A DNA stretch of 64,000 bases from an uncultured Eubacteriales bacterium (GCA_900321275.1 ONVI01000016.1:43148-107147); one strand, 5' to 3'; positions 41,901 through 49,900 are shown, counted from the first letter of the stretch. Translations and numbers: made by a program. Notes: a model not told the origin generated them from the letters alone.

Positions 41901-42940
41901 GCGATATGAGCCTCTGCACGCTGGAGCTGCCGTTTGCGGAATCTCAGACGCTGCGGGACGATGAGCGCAACCGCTACGAAACCCCGGCACAGAGCGGAGA
42001 GCGGGCATCCGTCCTCGAACACGCCCACCGCGCCCTGGCAAAGACGGAGGCGCGCGGCTTCGGCGAGCACGGACTCCCCCTGATGGGAAGCGGCGACTGG
42101 AACGACGGCCTCGACCGTGTGGGCGGCGAGAGCGTATGGCTGGGCTGGTTCCTCTCCTGTACGGCGCAGCGCTTTGCCTCGCTTCTGGAAAAACTGGACG
42201 ACAAGCGCGCCGGGCACTATGACGCGCTTTCCGAGCAGATGGGCCGCGCCGCCGACAACGCTTTCAACGGGCGCTGGTATCTGCGCGCCTGGCGGGAGAA
42301 TGGGGAAGCCCTCGGCGACGGGGAGCGCATCGACGCCCTGCCGCAGACCTGGGCGGCCTTCTGCCCCTGGGCAAGCCCCGAAAAGGTCGACCTCGCGCTG
42401 GACAGCGCGCTTTCAAGGCTTGTCGACCGGGAGCACGGCCTCGTAAAGCTGCTCACCCCGCCCTATACCGCCGCGGACAGTCCCGGTTATCTCAGCGGCT
42501 ACGGCGAGGGCTTCCGCGAAAACGGCGGGCAATACACCCACGCGGCGATCTGGCTGGCGCTGGCCTGCCTCCGGCGCGGCCGGGAGTCCGAGGGGCGGGA
42601 GCTCCTGCGCATGCTGTTGCCCGAAACGCACGATACAGCTGTTTACGAGGCGGAGCCCTATGTCCTCCCGGCGGACGTCTGCGCGGCGAAAGGGCGTGAG
42701 GGCAAAGCGGGCTGGACGTGGTACACGGGCTCTGCGGGCTGGTATTTCCGCGCGGTATGCGAGGGGCTGCTGGGCCTGCGCCTGCGGGACGGAAAACTGT
42801 ACGCGGGCCGCGCCCCGGCGTCCTTCGGCGAGTATGCCGTGAAATGGACAGACACGAAAGGGAAAGAGCACCGCATTGAGGCCCGGGACGGCACAGTGTT
42901 TGCCGATGGCAAAGAATATAAAGGGGAAGGGATCGGATAA
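35921..42940 (+). CDS. Cyclic beta-1,2-glucan synthase-like multidomain protein (GT84-GH94 type)
   Basis: This 2339-residue enzyme matches the Cgs plan. The N-terminal region and a membrane pair (YIASLTGLTLFGCLFFFVLL, LLLVPLWSLVKGF) precede a GT84-like domain with SLDADT (near 471), HDALEG and KRLHRWVRGDWQNAPW. More membrane helices follow (about 640-830), then the glucoamylase-like region (NFQQQPPVGAAHRTSPTNIG) and a GH94-like C-terminus with GGAVGFRDQLQDSVN, CSDDLLWLPWALCEY and GSGDWNDGLDRVGGESVWLG. Known relatives make, size and cyclise beta-1,2-glucan. The ATG at 35921 has GGAGA upstream; a longer frame to 35738 enters the ylxM gene and is rejected. It is transcribed alone. Confidence 0.87.
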   Translation: MDSMNLVPYIEDERLYDYAVSCAHALRPDGTRDGRGEAQTLRRGFQETERCNTLLRRRYAGGGRIPAACEWLLDNHYLLQREYPAVCRALRECERQRSCRGRLLIVELCRTLLQAGNGKIDQPRCAVFLRGFQSVTVLQRRELLLFPAALRAVILEAVSGACRRLVASSEPGELTETLSSLFRSLILLSAMDMEAVLDGADVPGQILSEETEGSYVKMDRQTKDSYLRRLSKLAAAQGTDEQSMARRLVDTAGEEGRHVGFLLFSPPGELRGAVYIASLTGLTLFGCLFFFVLLGDLWGTLLLLVPLWSLVKGFVDFLLLRFLKPEPLPRLDLSRGVPPEGRTICVLSALLGCVELKRLEELRLASVHEGKELRFGLLADLPAAKTETAPGDAALIQEAKRFVEELNRKYGGGFYLFLRQRSFDGEEWSGFERKRGALTELAKLLCGQNSALEVTGDREALRGTRFIISLDADTRVFPGTLGQLIGAALHPLNTPRPGPDGLPVLGHAVIHPRIETELESAGATDFALIFAGSGGSDPYGGLSTELYMDAFGSGGFAGKGILDAGMLLRCSEKLPQKRVLSHDALEGAYLRGAYMSDAAVVDAFPAKPVAYYKRLHRWVRGDWQNAPWIFKRALPLMDRFRLLDSLRRSLVAPATLAAMLLGLCCESIGLRLAGWAALLTLLQDLMLTMAEAGLRREAGRVRLRRHTRLLTGLGGAIVRSFMRLWLLPYEAWVCLTAMLTALWRMLVSHKRLLQWTTFAEVRASASLAEHVRAMYPCVVLGVLLMAFAPETAGKAAGFMWLLSPAAAAALALPAAREASLSVRDRDLLHRSLTDCWGYYKDLSGAEDHFLPPDNFQQQPPVGAAHRTSPTNIGLGLASAAALGTAGVIPKQEAVAYLRNMLPTLERMERRLGHFFNWYDTRTLRPLRPRFISTVDSGNLCAGLITVCAALKRWGETSLEGRFRALLDAMDFAPLFDPRRELFYICYDAEKERGAGGWYDLMASESMLTSYIAIARGQIPLRHWKRLSRAQLQKDGYRGLASWTGTMFEYLMPMLFLPLYRSSLLYESARFCLYAQRRRKLPGKPWGISESAFYSLDASLSYRYKAHGCPALALKRGQEADLVIAPYASFLALAAEPAAAVKNLRRLRELGAVGRWGYIEALDFTPGRCANPDGEQVRCWMAHHVGMSILAALNAVEGGCVRELFMSEPSMAAFTLLLQEKLPDSAAVIRRDGSPAPEKPMHAARRNWTQSGVCAGEERACLLSNGAYSLRLRDTGESAAFLGDICVYRPEGDDPGLTVTLDGRALLPGNVNTKWEFGEARCRWETESDGLRCTLTRQSAEGEPGEIVRLIISSGAAREIPLALSFAPILAEERDWDSHRAYWQLGMQAEERDGKLLLRRLSKSGGAEKWLSLAADAPAGFSADVRGGLGALFSPLVRAEVRLMPRRGGEAEIRFVIALGTSAKEAAEAAERILAAPPKAAGSMIRAAALRLGMSTEELDNAMELVLPLWENRLCHAAPKRELWRWGISGDYPILCCQAGASEADFLLRAFCLLKCCGLEAELVCLSDEQGEYLRPRLREIESRLASFGLEALLNTRGGVLCAPTEAKELLRNRAAVFIGETAGRSAPLAPALTTPERGGDVPACRWDGDTVIFEIGGALPPRIWQQVLTNGSFSGFAADFGPAGLWLQNAREMRLLPPPADIRAAAGSEAVYACIGSETVSLFADGLNPCEVRYAPGVAVWRKELAGRRIETTLFIPMEPDVRVLMIRGAGGLTLGWELHPMLGTEDAAGLRIETRDGLLCLTDEGSWLRGTELFAAVSADFTFEDDFCPAALRFTLEAQDTTLLILGTDEEAVRRAAVPGETREMLDGTRGWWRSFLGRFQLVCADAALMHYMNAWAVYQSYACRLLARSSVYQCGGAVGFRDQLQDSVNLLLLDPGLCRAQILDCCRHQYREGDVMHWWHRHPAGDKGVRTRCSDDLLWLPWALCEYTEATGDMSLCTLELPFAESQTLRDDERNRYETPAQSGERASVLEHAHRALAKTEARGFGEHGLPLMGSGDWNDGLDRVGGESVWLGWFLSCTAQRFASLLEKLDDKRAGHYDALSEQMGRAADNAFNGRWYLRAWRENGEALGDGERIDALPQTWAAFCPWASPEKVDLALDSALSRLVDREHGLVKLLTPPYTAADSPGYLSGYGEGFRENGGQYTHAAIWLALACLRRGRESEGRELLRMLLPETHDTAVYEAEPYVLPADVCAAKGREGKAGWTWYTGSAGWYFRAVCEGLLGLRLRDGKLYAGRAPASFGEYAVKWTDTKGKEHRIEARDGTVFADGKEYKGEGIG

Positions 42941-43090
42941 AGCGTGGAAAGTGAAAAGTGAAAAGTGGAGAGTGGAGTTGGGGAGCAACTTCGGCATAAC
43001 CCGATTCGGCCCGCCTTTAGGCAAGGGGGCTTTCAACTCCACGCTCCGACACGAACTCCACGCTATATTCACGCTTTTCTTTTCCCCCTT
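42941..43090. repeat. AGTGAAAAGTG-type inverted repeat region
   Basis: GGAAAGTGAAAAGTG and GTGGAGAGTGGAGTTG at the left oppose CAACTCCACGCTCC and ACGCTTTTCTTTTCC at the right. It fills the 196-base gap between the glucan synthase and yfmF. The right end holds a TATAAT (43098-43103) that may serve yfmF. Similar repeats lie at 13233-13256 inside the prophage. Confidence 0.6.
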
Positions 43091-43136
43091 GCAGTGTTAT
43101 AATATATAAAACGATTTACAAAGCCGGAGGTGCCCC

Positions 43137-44465
43137 ATGGAGTATTCACGGTCGGAGCTGATGCCGGGCGTTTTTCTGAGCCATCTGCGTTCCGATAAAT
43201 TCAAAACCGCCTGCATGAGCGTCAATCTGCTCACGCAGCTCAGGCGGGAGACTGCCGCCATGAACGCCCTGCTCCCCGCGGTGCTGCGCCGGGGTACGAC
43301 CCGTTACCCGGATATGGAGCAGCTCTCCGGGCGTCTGGACGAGCTCTACGGCGCCGCGATCGAACCCGTGATCCGACGCGTGGGGGAGGTGCACTGCTTC
43401 GGCTTCTTTGCAAGCTTTCCCGAGCCTGTCTTTCTCCCCGGCGGGGAGGCTTTGCTTGGCGAAATGAGCGCCTTGATGGCGGAGATGCTGCTGTCCCCGA
43501 ATACCCGCGGCGGGCTCCTGCTGCCCCGGTATGTGGACAGCGAGAAGGAAAAGCTGCTCGACCTCATCCGCAGCGCCGTCAATGAAAAGCGCAGCTATGC
43601 CGTGCAGCGCTGCATCGAGGAGATGTGCTGCTATGAGGACTTCGCGGTCTCCCGCTTCGGCGATGTGGAGACGGCGGAGGCCATCCACTATAAAAAGCTC
43701 AGCCGTTATTACCGGGAGCTTCTGCGCACCTGTCCGGTGGAGCTTTTCTACTGCGGCCGGGCAAAGCTGTCCGAGGTGGAGGAAACCCTGCGCGACGCGT
43801 TCAGCGGCCTGCCCCGGGGCGAGATCGACTACGACATCGGCACCGAGATCCGCATGAACGCCATTGAGGCCGCGCCGCGCTATTATGAGGAGCGCATGGA
43901 TGTGACCCAGGGCAAGCTGGTGCTCGGCTTCCGCCTGGGCGAGTGCATGGAGGAGCCGGACCGGGCCGCCATCCACGTCTTCAACGCCCTTTACGGCAGC
44001 GGCGCGACCTCCAAGCTCTTCCTGAATGTGCGGGAAAAGCTGTCGCTGTGCTATTACGCAAGCTCCGCCATCGTCCTGCGCAAGGGCCTGATGATCGTGT
44101 CCTCCGGCATAAGCTTCGAGAATTTCGAGCCCGCTAAGACCGAAATCCTCACCCAGCTGGACAAGGTGCGAAACGGCGAGATCACGGATGAAGAGCTCAC
44201 CTGGGCGCGGCGCGCGGTGGCCTCCGATCTGCGCGCCGCCCTCGACAGTCAGGGCGACCTGGAGGGCTACTGGCTCAGCCAGGCCATCGACGGGCTGGAT
44301 TACGGCCCGACCGAGCTTGCGGAGCTGGCGGAGAACGTGACGAAGGAAGACGTCATGAAGGTTGCGCGCAGCATTGAGCTGGATCTTGTCTACTTCCTGC
44401 GCGGCGAGGACGGGGAAGAGACCGACGAAGAAGAGGAAACGGAAGATGACAATACACAAGCATGA
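43137..44465 (+). CDS. M16-like protein YfmF (inactive partner)
   Basis: The 442-residue protein belongs to the M16 peptidase superfamily. It lacks the HxxEH zinc motif: the corresponding place reads TAAMNALLPAVLRRG. In B. subtilis YfmF and YfmH lie together and are linked to 5-aminopentanol modification of EF-P. Other landmarks are KEKLLDLIRSAVNEKRSYAV, the RAAIHVFNALYGSGATSKLF segment and an acidic tail. GCCGGAGGTG precedes the ATG at 43137. It overlaps yfmH by 20 bases, so the two are likely made as a pair. Confidence 0.85.
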   Translation: MEYSRSELMPGVFLSHLRSDKFKTACMSVNLLTQLRRETAAMNALLPAVLRRGTTRYPDMEQLSGRLDELYGAAIEPVIRRVGEVHCFGFFASFPEPVFLPGGEALLGEMSALMAEMLLSPNTRGGLLLPRYVDSEKEKLLDLIRSAVNEKRSYAVQRCIEEMCCYEDFAVSRFGDVETAEAIHYKKLSRYYRELLRTCPVELFYCGRAKLSEVEETLRDAFSGLPRGEIDYDIGTEIRMNAIEAAPRYYEERMDVTQGKLVLGFRLGECMEEPDRAAIHVFNALYGSGATSKLFLNVREKLSLCYYASSAIVLRKGLMIVSSGISFENFEPAKTEILTQLDKVRNGEITDEELTWARRAVASDLRAALDSQGDLEGYWLSQAIDGLDYGPTELAELAENVTKEDVMKVARSIELDLVYFLRGEDGEETDEEEETEDDNTQA

Positions 44466-45741
44466 TTATCCCGGCATCGGCGAGACGCTGTACACCGCCG
44501 TACTGGACAACGGACTGGAGATCCGCGTGGTGCCGAAGAAGGATTTTTCCACCTTCTACGCCGCCTTCGCCACGAATTACGGCGGAGCCTGCCGCCGCTT
44601 TACTGTGGACGGGCGGGCGCTCGACACCCCGGCGGGCGTGGCCCACTATCTGGAACATAAGATGTTCGACCTGCCGAACGGCGACAACGCGCTGAACATT
44701 CTCTCGGCAAACGGGGCCGACCCCAACGCCTTTACCTCCTCGGGCATCACCTGCTACTACTTCCAGTGCACCGAGAGCTTTGAGGAAAATCTGCGGATGC
44801 TGCTGCACTTTGTCTCCACCCCGTATTTTACCGATGAGACCGTGCAGAAGGAGCAGGGCATCATCGCGCAGGAGATCCGCATGGGCGAGGATAACCCCGG
44901 TATGCGGGTTTACTACAATCTGCTGGAAATGCTCTATGCCCATCATCCCATCCGCGACCGCGTCGCCGGTACGGTGGAGAGCATCGCCGAGATCACCGCG
45001 CAGACCCTCTATGACTGCCACAAGGTCTTCTACGCGCCGTCCAATATGGTGCTGTGCGTGGAGGGCGACGTCGATCCCGAGCAGGTTGCCCGCATCGCGG
45101 AAGAAGTACTGCCGAAGGAGAAGGCCCCCGTCCCGCACGCGGACTTCGGCCCCGCCGAGGCGCTTGCGCCTGAGGAGCATTTCCGCCTTGAGAAGATGGA
45201 AGTCTCGGCCCCGCAGTTTCTGATCGGCGCGAAGCTCCTGCCCGGACTCCGGGGCGGAGAGGCGCAGCGGCAGCGGCTGATCGCGGCGCTTTCGCTTCGC
45301 ATGCTCTGCGGCAGCTCGTCCCCCTTCTTCACCCGGCTGTACGCCGAGGGGACGCTGAACATGGACTTTGACTACGAGGTGGATGCCAGCGCCGGAACGC
45401 TGACGATGATCGTCGGCGGCGAGAGCAAGACGCCCGAAAAGGTGCTGGAGGAATTCAACGCCGAGATCGCCCGCATCGTGAGAGAGGGCTTTGACGAGGC
45501 GTTCTTCATCCGTTCCAGGCGCGCGTCGCTGGGGGCGCGGCTGCGGGCGCTGGAGGATTTCGACAACGTGTGCGTGTCGCTGGCGATGGACTGCTTCGAC
45601 GGCTACTGCACCTTTGACAGCTATAAGATCCTGGAGGAGATCACGGCGGAGGACTGCCGCCGCTTTGCGGAGACGGAGCTTGCCCCCGAGCGGCTGGCTC
45701 TCTCGGTCATCGCGCCGAAGAGCGGGGAGGCGAAGGCCTGA
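44446..45741 (+). CDS. M16-family metallopeptidase YfmH
   Basis: The 431-residue product carries the active zinc site GVAHYLEHKMF (about residues 64-74) and the downstream glutamate in QEIRMGEDNPGMRVYYN. It also has the R/Y-type LGARLRALEDFDNVC region late in the chain. Unlike its neighbour it keeps the catalytic residues. The pair is typical of Firmicutes and linked to EF-P modification in B. subtilis. I set the start at 44446, inside the 3' end of yfmF; the longer frame beginning at 44362 would overlap much more. It is followed by lgt after three bases. Confidence 0.88.
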   Translation: MTIHKHDYPGIGETLYTAVLDNGLEIRVVPKKDFSTFYAAFATNYGGACRRFTVDGRALDTPAGVAHYLEHKMFDLPNGDNALNILSANGADPNAFTSSGITCYYFQCTESFEENLRMLLHFVSTPYFTDETVQKEQGIIAQEIRMGEDNPGMRVYYNLLEMLYAHHPIRDRVAGTVESIAEITAQTLYDCHKVFYAPSNMVLCVEGDVDPEQVARIAEEVLPKEKAPVPHADFGPAEALAPEEHFRLEKMEVSAPQFLIGAKLLPGLRGGEAQRQRLIAALSLRMLCGSSSPFFTRLYAEGTLNMDFDYEVDASAGTLTMIVGGESKTPEKVLEEFNAEIARIVREGFDEAFFIRSRRASLGARLRALEDFDNVCVSLAMDCFDGYCTFDSYKILEEITAEDCRRFAETELAPERLALSVIAPKSGEAKA

Positions 45742-45744
45742 ATC

Positions 45745-46644
45745 ATGCTGGAAACGATACAGCGGGACGCGGAGATCTCCTTCCCCATGCTGGGGGGACT
45801 GCGCATCAATCCGCCTTCTTACTTCACACTTTTTGGCCGCCCCATCTATTTTTACGGCGTGCTCATCGGCCTCGGCTTCCTGCTGGCCATCGTCTTCTGC
45901 GCCAAGCGCGCCAAGCGCTTCGGCCTCAAGGAGGATGACGTCTACGATGTGGCGATCTGGCTCATCCCCTGTTCGATCCTGGGCGCGCGGCTCTACTATG
46001 TGCTGTTCCGCTTTGACTACTACCGGGTGCATCCGGATGAACTCTTCTCCGTCTGGAACGGCGGGCTTGCCATCTACGGCGGCGTCATCGCCGGGGTGCT
46101 GACGGTATATCTCGTGTGCAGGCATAAGAAAATCCCTGTCCCCGCCATGCTCGACAACCTGTGCTACGGCCTGCTGATCGGGCAGATCATCGGGCGCTGG
46201 GGCAACTTCCTGAACCGCGAGGCCTTCGGCGCGGTGACTGATATCTTCTGCCGCATGGGGCTCACCGCCCCGGACGGGACGACGGTCTATGTCCACCCCA
46301 CCTTCCTGTATGAGAGCCTGTGGAATCTCGGGGTTCTGCTGTTCCTGCTGTGGTTTGAAAGAACGGGCAGGCGCCGCTTTGACGGACACTGCGTGACGCT
46401 CTATTTTCTGCTCTACGGGCTCGGCCGCTTCTGGATCGAGGGACTCAGAACCGACAGCCTCTACATCGGCAATACCGGCGTCCGTGTCTCCCAGGCGCTG
46501 AGTCTGGCGCTGGTGATCGCGTCGGCGGCCCTGCTGCTTTACATGCGCCGACGCCCATTCTCGCCGGACGACCTGTACGTCAACCGCGTCGCGGCGATGG
46601 AAAATCCGATCGTGATTGAAAAAACGCAAAAGGAGGAACAATAA
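45745..46644 (+). CDS. lgt: Prolipoprotein diacylglyceryl transferase
   Basis: Lgt attaches diacylglycerol to the lipobox cysteine of prolipoproteins, the first step of lipoprotein maturation. The 299-residue integral membrane protein has the signature GRWGNFLNREAFG (about residue 150) and the conserved tyrosine/arginine stretch in RPIYFYGVLIGLGFLLA. It has about seven transmembrane helices. The lipoproteins at 31104 and 32112 would be substrates. The reading frame follows yfmH by three bases. Confidence 0.95.
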   Translation: MLETIQRDAEISFPMLGGLRINPPSYFTLFGRPIYFYGVLIGLGFLLAIVFCAKRAKRFGLKEDDVYDVAIWLIPCSILGARLYYVLFRFDYYRVHPDELFSVWNGGLAIYGGVIAGVLTVYLVCRHKKIPVPAMLDNLCYGLLIGQIIGRWGNFLNREAFGAVTDIFCRMGLTAPDGTTVYVHPTFLYESLWNLGVLLFLLWFERTGRRRFDGHCVTLYFLLYGLGRFWIEGLRTDSLYIGNTGVRVSQALSLALVIASAALLLYMRRRPFSPDDLYVNRVAAMENPIVIEKTQKEEQ

Positions 46645-46645
46645 T

Positions 46646-47080
46646 ATGGCGGATTATAAGGATATTTTCGGCAGGCTCGCCGGAAAGGTCAGAGAGGCCG
46701 CGGATTCCAGCGGCGTGCTGGACATCTACGCTCAGGGGACGGAGCGCGCCAAGGCGCTGGGGCAGATCGCGAAGCTTTCGATCGAGCTCAAAAACGAGCA
46801 TGACGAGCTGCAGCGCATTTATACCGAGATCGGCCGCATGTACTACGAACAGGCGAAAGCCGCGCCCGAGGGCCCCTTTGCCCCGCTCTTTGACCAGGCC
46901 GGCCGCACGACGGAAAAGATTCGGGTGACCCGCGCGAAGATCGACGATCTGCACGCGCATTACGGGGAAGCCGGGGAGCGCGACATCGACGTGGAGATCG
47001 GCGATTTTGACGACATCGTGAGCGCCGCCGAGACCGACGCGATGACCTTCGATTTTGAAAATAAAACCCCGGAGGAATAA
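46646..47080 (+). CDS. Conserved-looking helical protein after lgt, unrecognised
   Basis: The 144-residue protein begins MADYKDIFGRLAGKVREAAD, has a long helical body (AKALGQIAKLSIELKNEHDEL, EIGRMYYEQAKAAPEG) and a short acidic C-terminus after about 105 residues. No membrane segment or known motif was seen. AAAGGAGGAAC precedes the ATG at 46646, one base after the lgt stop, so it is part of the yfmF-yfmH-lgt operon. Proteins with a similar LxKLSxELxNxxxxLxRxYxEIGxxYYE pattern occur widely in Oscillospiraceae, from memory. Function unknown. Confidence 0.72.
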   Translation: MADYKDIFGRLAGKVREAADSSGVLDIYAQGTERAKALGQIAKLSIELKNEHDELQRIYTEIGRMYYEQAKAAPEGPFAPLFDQAGRTTEKIRVTRAKIDDLHAHYGEAGERDIDVEIGDFDDIVSAAETDAMTFDFENKTPEE

Positions 47081-47094
47081 ACACGGCTGACGGC

Positions 47095-47150
47095 AAGCTT
47101 ACGGCGGGTTTGTGCCTGTTTCTGGCAGAAACCCGCCGCCTTGCTTTGCT
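47095..47150 (+). terminator. Terminator after the yfmF-lgt operon
   Basis: GCAAG and GGCGGGTTT at the left pair with AAACCCGCC and CTTGC at the right, followed by TTTGCTTTCTGTTT. Confidence 0.75.
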
Positions 47151-47221
47151 TTCTGTTTAAATATACCAAGAAGCGGGACAATTTTTGCCGCAATTCTGAC
47201 AAAGTTTTTTTCAAAAAAAGC

Positions 47222-47250
47222 TTGTAATCCGGCGCGGGGTATGTTAAACT
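47222..47250 (+). promoter_or_regulatory. Putative promoter of hom-lysC
   Basis: TTGTAA and TAAACT are 17 bases apart. The leader to the hom start is about 55 bases and contains an AAGACA/TGTCTT inverted repeat near 47262-47275. No T-box or riboswitch fold was recognised. Confidence 0.5.
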
Positions 47251-47308
47251 GTCGCCGTTCTAAAGACAAATGTCTTCATTTTACGGACATTCAGAGAGGA
47301 AGATACAA

Positions 47309-48448
47309 ATGAAAGTTGCTATTCTGGGATTCGGTACTGTCGGCGTCGGCGTTTATGAGATGCTGGAGAAATGCGCCGGGCTTGAGCCGGGGCCTGTTCT
47401 GGTGAGACCGGGCAAGGCGGACAAGCCCTTTAAGGTCACCTCTGTCGAGACCATTGTGGGCGATCCGTCCGTCGGCGCGGTGGCGGAGGTCATGGGCGGT
47501 ATCGAGCCCGCGAACACTTACGTCGCCATGGCGCTGAAGGCGGGCAAACATGTGGTGACCTCCAACAAGGCGCTGGTGGCCGCCCACGGGATTGAGCTGT
47601 GTGAGATCGCCCGCAACAACGGCGTGTCCTTCCTCTTCTCCGCCGCCTGCGGCGGCGGCGTGCCCTTCCTGCACAATCTGGCCATCGCCGCGCAGAGCGA
47701 TAAGATCCTCTCCCTCGGCGGCATCCTCAACGGCACGACGAACTTCATGCTCGACGCCATGCAGAGCGAGGGCAAGGATTACGGCGACGTGCTCAAACAG
47801 GCGCAGGCGCTCGGTTACGCGGAGGCAGACCCGACGGCCGACGTCTCCGGTCTTGACGCGCTGCGCAAGATCATGCTGGCCTGCGCGGTGGCCTATGACA
47901 AGCTCCCGGTGGACGGCTTCAGCCGCGAGGGCATTGAGAGCATCACCGCCGCCGACGTGGCGGACTTCCAGGCGCGCGGCCTGACCTGCCGCCTCATCAC
48001 CTCCGGCGGCCCTGCGGGCGACAGCGTCTACGCCTATGTCGAGCCCGTGCTCTTCCCGGCAAGCTCCCCGGAGTGCGCGGTGGTGAAGAACTTCAACATG
48101 GCCAAGTACAACGGCGAGAACGCGGGTGCCATCGTCCTCATGGGGCAGGGCGCCGGGCGCTATCCCACCGCCTCCGCGGTGGTGCGCGACCTCTGCGGGC
48201 TCGGCAGTCTTGAGATGTTCCGCCCCGCCTGCATCCAGGTTCGGGCCGACAACTCGAACTGCGTCCACAGCTATTATGTGCGCGTGAATGCCGATAAGGC
48301 CGACCGGTTCTCCTTCAGCGAGAGCAAGGCTGCCGGCGATGCCGTGCGCGGTGTGACCGTCCCGATGGCCGTGCCTGTGATGCACGCGATTGCCGAGGAT
48401 ATCCGGAACGAGGGCGGCAGCATCTTCTTCGCCGCCATGGAGGGTTAA
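47309..48448 (+). CDS. hom: Homoserine dehydrogenase
   Basis: Hom reduces aspartate semialdehyde to homoserine, using NAD(P)H. The 379-residue product has the Rossmann motif GFGTVGVGV (residues 6-14), VTSNKALVA, the substrate-binding GGILNGTTNFML and EADPTADVSGLDALRK. The product is shorter than the usual 430 residues, and I do not see the regulatory C-terminal ACT domain. It is therefore less likely to be feedback-inhibited by threonine through that domain. AGAGAGGAAG precedes the ATG; the next gene begins with no gap. Confidence 0.94.
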   Translation: MKVAILGFGTVGVGVYEMLEKCAGLEPGPVLVRPGKADKPFKVTSVETIVGDPSVGAVAEVMGGIEPANTYVAMALKAGKHVVTSNKALVAAHGIELCEIARNNGVSFLFSAACGGGVPFLHNLAIAAQSDKILSLGGILNGTTNFMLDAMQSEGKDYGDVLKQAQALGYAEADPTADVSGLDALRKIMLACAVAYDKLPVDGFSREGIESITAADVADFQARGLTCRLITSGGPAGDSVYAYVEPVLFPASSPECAVVKNFNMAKYNGENAGAIVLMGQGAGRYPTASAVVRDLCGLGSLEMFRPACIQVRADNSNCVHSYYVRVNADKADRFSFSESKAAGDAVRGVTVPMAVPVMHAIAEDIRNEGGSIFFAAMEG

Positions 48449-49768
48449 ATGTTAAAGGTTGCGAAATTCGGCGGCTCCTCTGTCGCGGGGGCCGAACAGT
48501 TTAAAAAGGTCAAGGCCATTATCGAGGCTGACCCCGCGCGGCGCATTGTGGTCAGCTCCGCGGCGGGCAAGCGCGACTCCGGCGACCACAAGCTGACGGA
48601 TCTTCTCTATCTCTGTCACGCGCACATCACCTACGGCGTGTCGTGTGAGGATATCGTCTCCACTATCCGTTCCCGTTTCGTCGAGATCCGCGACGAGCTG
48701 GGGCTTCAGTACGATGTGGAGGGCGATTTCGATAAGCTTGCGCATCGCCTTGACCGCTCTCTCGGCGTGGACGAGCTGGTTTCCCGCGGCGAGTATTTCA
48801 CCTCGCGCCTGCTGGCGGAATATCTTGGATATAGGTTTGTGGACGCCGCAGACTGCGTGTTCTTCGGCTTCGACGGTCAGATTGACCGCGAGAAAACCTA
48901 CGCCGCCATCAAGAAAGCGCTGGATCAGTACGAGCGTATCCTGATCCCCGGCTTCTATGGCAAGCTCCCGACGGGGAAGATCAAGGTCATGTCCCGCGGC
49001 GGCAGCGACATTTCCGGCGCACTGGCCGCGGCGGCGGTAAATGCCGACGTCTATGAAAACTGGACGGACGTCTCCGGCATCCTGGTAGCCGATCCCCGGA
49101 TCGTGGATAATCCGGCTCCCATCTCCACCATCACCTATGCCGAGCTGCAGGAGCTGGCCTTCATGGGCGCGTCCGTGCTGCACGAGGACTCCATCCTCCC
49201 GGTCAAGGAGAAGGGCATTGACCTCAACATCCGCAACACCAACCGTCCCCAGGATCCCGGCACCATGATTGTAGACGAGGTAGCGGAAGGAGGCAGCGAT
49301 GAGGAAGAGCGCTTCATCACCGGCATCGCCGGCCGGCGCGATTTCACCATCCTCACCATCAAGAAGCGCAGCATGAACACCAGTCTCTGCCTGCGCCAGA
49401 CCCTGGAGATTCTGGAGCGCTACCATGTACCGGTGGAGCATATCACCCTCGGCCTGGACAGCCTGGCGCTGGTGGCCTCCACCAAAGCTCTGGGCGACAG
49501 CGTCTATGACGTTATCGCCGACATCCAGAAGACTGTCAGCCCCGACGACGTGAACGTGAAGGAGGGCATCTCCCTCGTCGCCACCGTCGGCCGCAAGATG
49601 ACGTCCCGCCCCGGCACCTCGGGCAGACTGTTCCACGCGCTGGGTAAAAACGGCATCAACATCCGCACCATCGCGCAGGGCGCCGACGAGCTGTCCATCA
49701 TCGTAGGCGTGGAGAACGCGGACTTTGAGAAAGCGATCCGGGTTATCTACGAGCGCTTCGCGGGGTAA
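48449..49768 (+). CDS. lysC: Aspartate kinase
   Basis: LysC phosphorylates aspartate, the first committed step toward Lys, Met and Thr. The 439-residue product has KFGGSSVAGAEQFKKV at the N-terminus, the kinase segment SRGGSDISGALAAAAVNADV and two C-terminal ACT-type domains (FTILTIKKRSMNTSL and SLVATVGRKMTSRPG). It is read directly from hom with no intergenic base, the SD lying in the end of hom (ATGGAGGGTTAA). Placement supports co-expression with hom. Confidence 0.94.
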   Translation: MLKVAKFGGSSVAGAEQFKKVKAIIEADPARRIVVSSAAGKRDSGDHKLTDLLYLCHAHITYGVSCEDIVSTIRSRFVEIRDELGLQYDVEGDFDKLAHRLDRSLGVDELVSRGEYFTSRLLAEYLGYRFVDAADCVFFGFDGQIDREKTYAAIKKALDQYERILIPGFYGKLPTGKIKVMSRGGSDISGALAAAAVNADVYENWTDVSGILVADPRIVDNPAPISTITYAELQELAFMGASVLHEDSILPVKEKGIDLNIRNTNRPQDPGTMIVDEVAEGGSDEEERFITGIAGRRDFTILTIKKRSMNTSLCLRQTLEILERYHVPVEHITLGLDSLALVASTKALGDSVYDVIADIQKTVSPDDVNVKEGISLVATVGRKMTSRPGTSGRLFHALGKNGINIRTIAQGADELSIIVGVENADFEKAIRVIYERFAG

Positions 49769-49886
49769 ACGGGCACAGCCCCTGCTCTCCCGGTGCGGGG
49801 GAGCCAAGGCAGGCGGCGCATATCCTTTCGTATCACAAGAACGGCGGGCGGTTCGTGAATCGCCCCTGCGAAATCCTTATAATAAT
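49769..49886. repeat. Repeat C fragment and hairpin between lysC and asd
   Basis: GGGGGAGCCAAGG at 49797-49809 matches the end of repeat C at 10950-10962. GGGCG-GTTCGTGAAT-CGCCC (about 49845-49865) forms a hairpin. TATAAT at 49878-49883 may be a -10 for asd, but no good -35 was seen. Confidence 0.5.
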
Positions 49887-49900
49887 TGGAGGTAAAAATT

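Noticed and set aside
39707-42217. Open frame of 836 codons antisense to the glucan synthase gene
   Set aside because: High G+C codon usage makes long antisense frames common; the forward product has clear enzyme motifs.
47251-47308. Possible threonine attenuator or T-box before hom
   Set aside because: The leader is under 60 bases with only a short inverted repeat; no leader peptide with Thr codons and no T-box motif.
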